Below are positions 26,006 through 31,421 of a DNA stretch of 31,421 nucleotides, piece after piece. Each line of letters starts with the position of its first letter. Position 1 is the stretch's first letter. The position numbers and the translations under genes were made by a program. The stretch comes from an uncultured Clostridium sp. (GTDB taxonomy: Bacteria > Bacillota > Clostridia > TANB77 > CAG-508), in NCBI GenBank assembly GCA_900557195.1, contig USRT01000024.1:1-31421 (forward strand), in the 5' to 3' direction. The notes beneath the pieces are model-generated. The model did no database searches, was not told where the DNA came from, and worked only from the letters and a program-made list of their open reading frames with translations.

Positions 26006-26470
26006 CTATTTATCATCTTCTATTTCACTATTATTTATAATATTTTCGTTTTCATTATTTTCTATATTTTCTTTTAAATTTTCTTCCTTTATTTTATTAT
26101 TTTGATTATCTTGTAGTTCTCCACAGTTAGGACAAAATCTAAAATCTAATTCCATTTCATAACTACACTTTTTACATTGTTTTAAATCTTTAAGTTTTAA
26201 AAGTTCCATTCTTGTAAGCTCGATTTCATCAGCATATACATCAATTTCTTTACATATCTCTTCTATTTTTGAAACAATATCTACCTTTTCTTCTCTTACA
26301 TGATTTTCATATACTTCTTTTCCAATTTCATTGTATAAATCATCTATTTTTTGTTTATCTTCATTCATTAATGATTTTAATTTTGCAATCTTAGTAATCT
26401 TGCTTGTTTTTTCTTGAGTATATTTATATGTGTTAGTTGCAGTTTTTGTTAATTTGTCTAAAAAATTCAT
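26006..26470 (-). CDS. Zinc-ribbon protein with helical N-terminus
   Basis: 154 residues. The first ~95 are basic to mixed-charge α-helix, probably coiled coil (NEDKQKIDDLYNEIGKEVYENH). A CxxC...CPNCG zinc ribbon follows (CKKCSYEMELDFRFCPNCG, ~97-116), then an Asn/Glu-rich disordered tail. This layout is common in Firmicute proteins of unknown function; a nucleic-acid or protein scaffold role is conceivable but not shown. Ribosome-binding site AGGAGAGG upstream. No membrane segment. Confidence 0.75.
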   Translation of the reverse strand: MNFLDKLTKTATNTYKYTQEKTSKITKIAKLKSLMNEDKQKIDDLYNEIGKEVYENHVREEKVDIVSKIEEICKEIDVYADEIELTRMELLKLKDLKQCKKCSYEMELDFRFCPNCGELQDNQNNKIKEENLKENIENNENENIINNSEIEDDK

Positions 26471-26516
26471 AACAGACTTCCTCTCCTTTTCACTTTCTAC
26501 ATTATAAGTATAATCT

Positions 26517-26568
26517 AAAAGCAGATATAAAATATTACCTTTATTAAAAATATTTTATATCTGCTTTT
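26517..26568 (-). terminator. Terminator after gpsA
   Basis: A perfect 20-bp stem (26517-26536 with 26549-26568) and 12-nt loop. It lies between gpsA and the zinc-ribbon gene, both on the minus strand; TTTTAGA follows the stem. Confidence 0.7.
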
Positions 26569-26612
26569 ATAAAAATAACATTTATGTATTATTATTAGTG
26601 TTTTTCGTTTTT

Positions 26613-27596
26613 TTATTCACACTTTTTGTCACGCATCATTAACATTTCTACTGCTTTTTCTGGTTCTAGTCCTGCATACAACACATTGTATACAGTTTCA
26701 ACTATAGGCATTTCTATATTGTATTTTTTAGAAAGTTCATATGCAACTTCTATATTGTCTATACTTTCTATTGTCATACCAATTTCTTTTTTAGCTTCCT
26801 CTACAGATAAACCTTTTCCTATTAACTTCCCTGCACTTCTATTTCTACTATGTTCGCTTAAACATGTAACAATTAAATCTCCAAGTCCAGATAAACCATA
26901 GAAAGTATTTTCTTCTCCCCCCATTGCTAGTCCAAGTCTCTTTATTTCAACTAAACCTCTAGTTATTAATGCTGCAAAAGTATTGTCTCCTAGTCCAATT
27001 TCTGCTGCTATACCTGCACAAAAAGCAAGTATGTTTTTTGCTCCTGCTCCTACTTCTACTCCAATAACATCATCAGATGTATAAACTCTCATACAATTAT
27101 TCATAAATAAATTTTGTACTTCTTTTTGTAACGATTTATCTTTTGATGCAATAACTATAGCTGTTGGAATTCCTCTTGCGACTTCTTCCGCATGACTTGG
27201 ACCTGAAAATATTCCTGTCTTTACACTTGGAATTTCTTCTAGCATTATTTGGCTTAGAGTTTTTAAAGTTTTTGCTTCAAAACCTTTTGAACACATTATT
27301 ACTGGTTGATTTTTTATATATGATTTATATTGTTTAATAATATTTCTCACAAATTTAGATGGTGTTACATGTAAAATAATGTCTGTATCTTTTACTGCTT
27401 CTTCTATATTAGTTAAACATTCTATTCCATCTGGTAAATTAACTCCTGGTAAAAATTTGCATTTCTTTTCATTATTAATAATATTTGCTTCTTCTTCAGC
27501 AAAAGACCATACTTTTATTTTATTTCCCATTTTTGCTAAGTGGATTGCTAAAGCTATTCCCCAACTACCACTACCTATAATTGATATATTCTTCAT
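26613..27596 (-). CDS. gpsA: Glycerol-3-phosphate dehydrogenase (NAD(P)+)
   Basis: 327 residues. Reduces dihydroxyacetone phosphate to sn-glycerol 3-phosphate, the backbone for phospholipids. The N-terminal nucleotide-binding GSGSWGIALA, the VGAGAKNILAFCAG segment with the catalytic Lys, and the C-terminal GLSGLGDLIVTC and HSRNR substrate motifs are all present. It is 32 nt downstream of plsY on the same strand, whose product uses the glycerol 3-phosphate, so the two are probably co-transcribed. Frame intact, no in-frame CGG. Confidence 0.96.
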   Translation of the reverse strand: MKNISIIGSGSWGIALAIHLAKMGNKIKVWSFAEEEANIINNEKKCKFLPGVNLPDGIECLTNIEEAVKDTDIILHVTPSKFVRNIIKQYKSYIKNQPVIMCSKGFEAKTLKTLSQIMLEEIPSVKTGIFSGPSHAEEVARGIPTAIVIASKDKSLQKEVQNLFMNNCMRVYTSDDVIGVEVGAGAKNILAFCAGIAAEIGLGDNTFAALITRGLVEIKRLGLAMGGEENTFYGLSGLGDLIVTCLSEHSRNRSAGKLIGKGLSVEEAKKEIGMTIESIDNIEVAYELSKKYNIEMPIVETVYNVLYAGLEPEKAVEMLMMRDKKCE

Positions 27597-27628
27597 ATAA
27601 ACTTTCCTCCATACTATCTATCCTATGT

Positions 27629-28252
27629 TTATTTTTTAAAACTTAATTTATTCTCATTTCCTTCTAAAATTCTTTTTAAATTTGATCTATGATTAAATAC
27701 AACAAGTAATCCTAAAGCTATTCCTAATATAATATAATTACCTGATGCTAAATAGTTTTCATGAATAAATATAGTTAATATAGGAAATAATATGGCTGCC
27801 ATAATAGAACCTAAAGATACCATTTTGGTTAATAACATTAAGCAAAGAGCAAAAACTAAACAAATTAAACCAATTTGCCAATTTGTTAATAATATTACTC
27901 CTAAAGCTGTTGCAACACCTTTTCCTCCTCTGAATTCAAAAAATATTGGAAAAGTATGTCCAAATACTGCAAAAAATCCTGCAAGTTGTACTAAAATAGA
28001 TTTATCTACATCTTTTACAAAATATCCGATTGCTAATGCTATTAAAATTGAAACTACACCTTTTAAAATGTCACAAATCAATGTTATAATTGCTGCTTTT
28101 TTTCCTACGCTTCTTAACATATTAGTAGTTCCTGCATTTCCACTTCCCTTTTCTCTTACATCAAATCCTGCAAATTTTCTACTAAAAATTACTGAAAAAT
28201 TAATACTTCCTATTGCATATGCAATAATTGCTATAGCTATATAAGCTGCCAT
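27629..28252 (-). CDS. plsY: Glycerol-3-phosphate acyltransferase PlsY
   Basis: 207-residue membrane protein with about five to seven hydrophobic segments. It transfers the acyl group of acyl-phosphate to glycerol 3-phosphate, giving lysophosphatidate. The three PlsY motifs are visible: GSINFSVIFSRKF, VREKGSGNAGTTNMLR and FEFRGGKGVATALG. The chain ends in a basic tail after LVVFNHRSNLKRIL. It sits between der and gpsA, a usual clostridial order. Frame intact, no in-frame CGG. Confidence 0.95.
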   Translation of the reverse strand: MAAYIAIAIIAYAIGSINFSVIFSRKFAGFDVREKGSGNAGTTNMLRSVGKKAAIITLICDILKGVVSILIALAIGYFVKDVDKSILVQLAGFFAVFGHTFPIFFEFRGGKGVATALGVILLTNWQIGLICLVFALCLMLLTKMVSLGSIMAAILFPILTIFIHENYLASGNYIILGIALGLLVVFNHRSNLKRILEGNENKLSFKK

Positions 28253-28398
28253 AATACATACTTCCTTTCTTTATCTAATTGTTTTTTATAGCTTTTATCT
28301 AATTGTTTTTACTTATTAGTAATCATTTTGTACTTTATTTTAAAAATTTATTATAACCCTAGTTTCCATTATTGTTTTGTTTTTAAATATTATTCATT

Positions 28399-29728
28399 TT
28401 ATATATCTTTTTCTTTCTTTTCTCTTACTATCATCCTTATTGGTGTACCAGTTAATACAAACTCTTTTCTTAATTGATTTATCAAATATCTTTCATAAGA
28501 GAAGTGAAATAATTTTTTATCGTTAACAAACACTACAAATGTTGGTGGTTTTGTTCCACCTTGAGTCATATAATATATTTTTAATCTTTTACCTTTATCT
28601 GTTGGTGGTTGTACAATTGCTATTGCTTCATTTAACACTTGATTTAGTACTGCTGTTGAAATTCTCATAGCATTTTGATTTGCAACTGTATTTATTAATT
28701 CATATAACTTATTTACTCTTTGTCCTGTTTTAGCAGATATGAATATAATTGGAGCATAAGATAAATAAGATAATTTTTGATATATATCTTTTTTATACTT
28801 TTCTAATGTTCCATTTTCCTTTTCATATTCATCCCATTTATTTACTGCAATTATAATACCTTTTCCTGCTTCATGAGCTTCTCCTGCAATTTTGGCATCT
28901 TGTTCTGTTACACCTTCATTTGCATCTATCATTAAAATACATACATCTGCTCTTTCTACTGCAAGTAATGTTCGCATTACACTATACTTTTCTAAATTTT
29001 CTGTTACTTTATTTTTTCTTCTAATTCCTGCTGTATCTATGAATACATATTTTCCAAATTCATTTTCAAATGAAGAATCTATTGCATCTCTTGTAGTTCC
29101 AGCTATATTACTAACAATTACTCTATTTTCTCCTAAAATTTTATTTATTAAAGATGATTTTCCAACATTTGGTTTACCTATAAGGGCTACTTTTATAATA
29201 GTATCATCATCTTCTTCTAAATTATTTTCTGGAAAATGTTCATATATAGCATCTAAAACGTCTCCAATACCAATAGCATTTACAGATGATACAGCATGTG
29301 GATCACCTATTCCTAGATTATAAAATTCGTAGATATCATCAGTTACTTTTCCAAAATTATCTGCCTTATTGCATACAAGTACGATAGGCTTTTTAGACTT
29401 TTTAAGCATTAATGCAATTTCTTTATCCGCCTCTGTTACTCCTTGTTTTATATCTGTTACAAAAACTATAACATCTGCTATATCTATCGCTATATCTGCT
29501 TGATCTCTCATTTGAGAAATAATTACATCTTCTGATTCTGGCTCGATTCCGCCCTGTATCTATTATAGTAAAATTTCTTCCTCTCCAATTGCTCTCTGCG
29601 TATATTCTGTCTCTTGTAACTCCTGGTGTATCTTCTACAATTGATATTCTTTTTCCTACTATATAATTAAAAAATGTTGATTTTCCAACATTAGGTCTTC
29701 CTACAATTGCTACAGTTGGTTTTCCCAT
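28399..29728 (-). CDS. der: Ribosome-assembly GTPase Der (EngA), one CGG +1 site
   Basis: Two tandem GTPase domains plus a KH-like C-terminal domain; it acts in assembly of the 50S subunit and is essential in the bacteria tested. Domain 1: P-loop GRPNVGKST, switch DTPGVTRDR, NKAD. Domain 2 (~180): GKPNVGKSS, DTAGIRRK, NKWD, SAKTG. The standard reading breaks in domain 1. At 29551 an in-frame CGG precedes A. Skipping the C restores IIDTGGIEPESEDVI, where the restored Gly 60 is the last residue of the G3 DxxG motif. Corrected length is 442 residues, normal for Der. Without the shift only a 101-residue fragment would form, so decoding must succeed if the gene is needed. Confidence 0.95.
29548..29551 (-). 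other. CGG +1 site in der
   Basis: Zero frame ACA GGG CGG AAT CGA; corrected GGG (C) GGA ATC GAG CCA. It restores the G3 motif DTGG at residues 57-60. Confidence 0.93.
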
Positions 29729-29955
29729 ATTTCACCTCTTCTATATTTTTATATTAATTTATACTTTACTAAAAATGTTACTTTCCCCTTTTAGTTCTTT
29801 AGTATTATATCATATTATTTCCATTTTAAAAGCTTTTTTATATTTTATTTATAATAAAAATTATTTATAGATACCATTCAGACTAACGCCTTAAAACTTT
29901 GTAAATATTTAGCATAAAGAATAATTATGTATAAAATTATTCATGCTCCATATTA

Positions 29956-30618
29956 TTATTTTTTTGATTCATTTGTGGCCCGTGTTAAAATTGCATCTTT
30001 AACAATTCTATTTAAATAACTAAAATCAGAATATTCTCCTTGCGAAGCCCAAACTAGTGCTCCTCTAACATATCCAAAATTTTGAAGTAATATATCGCTA
30101 TTTAATTCAAATCCTTTTTCTTTTGCATATCTTATTGCATATGCAACTATAGTTCTTGTATTTCCGTCTCTAAAAGGATGAGTTTGCCAAAGTCCTGCTA
30201 TTAGTTTATTAAAAACACTAACTTTTTCATCAATACTTTTATTACTCCAATGCTCTTTTTGTAATTTTTCTATAATTTTGCTTAAATCTGAATTTATATT
30301 ATTGGGATGTGAATATCTAACAGAATCTCCTGCTAATATTTTCTCTTCCTTTTGCATTGGGACAGTTCTAAAATTACCAGCCCAATCAAATATATCTCCT
30401 AAAATGTATTTATGAAGTCCTTTTATGTATTCAAGTCCAAAATCTCCTGGTGCTACATCTCTATCTACAGTAAATAATTTTACAAAAGATATATCAGCTT
30501 CTGCTTGCCTTAACTTTTCATAATCTGTTATTCCCAATTTATTTATTAGTGTACCATTTTTATATACATATGGGTCTTTTTTATATAAATCTTTCAAATT
30601 TGCTTTTTTAGAATCCAT
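29956..30618 (-). CDS. Fic-domain AMP transferase toxin
   Basis: 220 residues with a complete Fic core: HPFRDGNTRT (catalytic His, with the Gly, Asn and Arg of the anion-binding loop) in a helical domain, preceded by the flap region (GNFRTVPMQKEEKILAG). Fic toxins usually AMPylate target proteins such as gyrase/topoisomerase IV. The gene follows a VbhA-like antitoxin by zero to one nt. In-frame CGG occurs seven codons before the end (first base 29982). Read as Arg the protein ends ILTRATNESKK; under the +1 rule it ends ILTGPQMNQKNNNMEHE at 29937. This part of Fic proteins is not conserved, so neither version can be preferred from sequence. Confidence 0.9.
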   Translation of the reverse strand: MDSKKANLKDLYKKDPYVYKNGTLINKLGITDYEKLRQAEADISFVKLFTVDRDVAPGDFGLEYIKGLHKYILGDIFDWAGNFRTVPMQKEEKILAGDSVRYSHPNNINSDLSKIIEKLQKEHWSNKSIDEKVSVFNKLIAGLWQTHPFRDGNTRTIVAYAIRYAKEKGFELNSDILLQNFGYVRGALVWASQGEYSDFSYLNRIVKDAILTRATNESKK

Positions 30619-30827
30619 TATTTGTTTTCATCCTTCTTTATTTTATATTTTTGTAATACTCTTTTTTGTATTTCATCTAATTCTATTTTTCCTTCTATAT
30701 ATTCTTTTGCCATACTTAATACATCATCACTTGGCATTTTATTTCCTAGCAAAGATAATCCTAAAGCCTTTTTTATTATTTCTTTTCTTTCTTCTTTGGT
30801 TGTTTGTGATATTAAAAGCTTACTCAT
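30618..30827 (-). CDS. VbhA-like antitoxin of the Fic toxin
   Basis: 69 residues, helical. It resembles small class I Fic inhibitors (antitoxin_VbhA): a helix KEIIKKALGLSLLGNKMPSDDVLSMAKEYIEGKIELDEI, in the order and spacing of VbhA. In class I inhibitors a Glu in an [S/T]xxxE[G/N] motif blocks the toxin's ATP-binding Arg. Aligned to what I remember of VbhA, the equivalent stretch here is LSLLGN, with Gly in place of that Glu, so the inhibitory residue may be missing or shifted. It precedes and abuts the toxin gene, the usual order. Start ATG is preceded by a weak ribosome-binding site. Confidence 0.75.
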   Translation of the reverse strand: MSKLLISQTTKEERKEIIKKALGLSLLGNKMPSDDVLSMAKEYIEGKIELDEIQKRVLQKYKIKKDENK

Positions 30828-30922
30828 TTTTTAGTTATCCTCTTTTCTTTTATTTAAAGTTTATAACAATTATACTTTTATTTTTTTATTTTAGCAACAT
30901 ATTTATTCTTTAATTAATATAG

Positions 30923-30984
30923 TTTGATATTGACACTAATTTAACATAAAGCAAAAATAATTTTATGTGTGTTAACTTATTATG
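30923..30984. repeat. Dispersed ~62-nt repeat, copy 2
   Basis: Similar to 23598-23660 (~80%). It lies ~95 nt upstream of the antitoxin gene on the minus strand. Internally, AACATAAA and TTTTATGTGTGTT can pair. Confidence 0.6.
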
Positions 30985-30999
30985 TTTTTCTGTTTTAAT

Positions 31000-31030
31000 A
31001 AAAAAAACAGCATTTTTTGTGCTGCCTTTC
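31000..31030 (-). terminator. Terminator after rpmF
   Basis: On the minus strand CAGCA pairs with TGCTG, followed by eight T; just after the L32 stop. Confidence 0.75.
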
Positions 31031-31047
31031 TTTTATTATTATTTTTA

Positions 31048-31230
31048 TTAAGCTTCTTTTTTTGCTACCACTTGTTTTCCATTATAGTATCCGCAACTTG
31101 GACAAACTCTATGTTGCATCATTTTTTCATGACAATGTGGACAATCAACTAAATTTTGGTTTTCTAATTTCCATGTTGATCTTTTTAAGTGTGTTCTCGC
31201 TTTTGACCATCTTCTTTTTGGTTGTGCCAT
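31048..31230 (-). CDS. rpmF: Ribosomal protein bL32
   Basis: 60 residues, the usual size. It begins MAQPKRRWSKARTH and carries two CxxC pairs (CPHC ... CPSCGYYNG), so it is the zinc-binding C+ form. Ribosome-binding site GGGAGGGA precedes the ATG. The DUF177 (YceD) gene often placed directly upstream is not seen in the remaining 190 nt. Confidence 0.96.
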   Translation of the reverse strand: MAQPKRRWSKARTHLKRSTWKLENQNLVDCPHCHEKMMQHRVCPSCGYYNGKQVVAKKEA

Positions 31231-31421
31231 CTCTTATTCCCTCCCTTTGCATATGTATAGAATTATGTATATATTCTAATTTTTAACTTATTTTTCATGT
31301 CACTTTAAAAGTATACTAGTTTTTTTCATTTTTGTCAATAGTTAGAAAAACAATATTTAACAAAATATGTAGGTTAGTCAAACATATGTCACACTTTTTT
31401 GAAATTTATATACTTTGAGTA
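31231..31421. other. Intergenic end of the window
   Basis: AT-rich sequence upstream of rpmF; no gene seen. It probably holds the rpmF promoter. Confidence 0.4.

Noticed and set aside
1981..29551. Homopolymer sequencing error as cause of the frame breaks
   Set aside because: The extra C lies in contexts such as TAT-C-GGA, GCA-C-GGG and AAG-C-GGA with no run of C; GGA codons elsewhere are unaffected. An unknown context-specific artefact is still possible and is stated as the main alternative.
1981..29551. Simple codon reassignment of CGG to another amino acid (as reported for CGG to Trp or Gln in some bacteria)
   Set aside because: Reassignment keeps the frame. Here the frame changes at each site and only a three-for-four reading restores the family sequence.

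Overview
The window (about 27-30% GC by eye) looks like the chromosome of an uncultured, spore-forming, fermentative Clostridia-type Firmicute. Evidence: dipicolinate synthase subunit B, a CwlJ-type cortex hydrolase beside a GerQ-like coat protein, a four-cysteine L32, the order der-plsY-gpsA, and tandem acetate kinases behind phosphotransacetylase. No species can be named from the sequence alone.

Most striking observation: seven conserved genes (xerC/D-like recombinase, a membrane protein, two ackA copies, an rluD-family synthase, dtd, der) are broken in the standard reading, and all 11 breaks are the same event. In each, an in-frame CGG codon is followed by A or G, and the family-conserved protein continues only if the C is skipped (+1) and GGA/GGG is read as glycine. 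Correcting these sites gives full-length proteins: both AckA paralogues become exactly 396 aa, the RluD-like protein 296 aa with four sites, Der 442 aa, Dtd 145 aa. In every other host-like conserved gene I found no in-frame CGG at all. The simplest reading is that CGG is not a normal arginine codon here, and that CGGA/CGGG is decoded as Gly, either by a +1 shift at an unassigned codon or by a quadruplet-reading tRNA-Gly (anticodon UCCG-like). I know of no described system of this kind. A systematic sequence error is the main alternative.

Layout. 1-~1400: an apparently chimeric contig end: a BceS/BceR-like kinase and regulator of higher GC, which uses CGG normally for Arg, fused to a PAS/GGDEF fragment, then to the recombinase. 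1400-4600: recombinase, a decayed DUF4143-type ATPase with a 32-nt-period repeat, a small GC-richer orphan gene, a YneA-like LysM protein with a LexA-like box, and dpaB. 4800-11200 (minus strand): a MecA-like class B PBP, a membrane protein, and an ECF sigma/anti-sigma pair. 11385-15007: ackA, ackA, pta. 15200-18950: a second GC-richer orphan, GerQ/CwlJ pair, an unknown gene, dCMP deaminase, pentapeptide protein. 19189-20500: RluD-like synthase convergent with RNase P RNA. 20557-26470: PstS-like protein, large envelope protein, lipoprotein, small protein, dtd, zinc-ribbon protein. 26613-31230: gpsA, plsY, der, a Fic/VbhA-like toxin-antitoxin pair, rpmF.

The genes fit together as sporulation/germination (dpaB, cwlJ, gerQ-like), acetate formation with ATP (pta-ackA), envelope maintenance (PBP, sigma/anti-sigma, plsY-gpsA phospholipid synthesis) and translation (der, dtd, RluD-like, rpmF, rnpB). 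Several frameshift sites lie in genes for translation itself, including the normally essential der.
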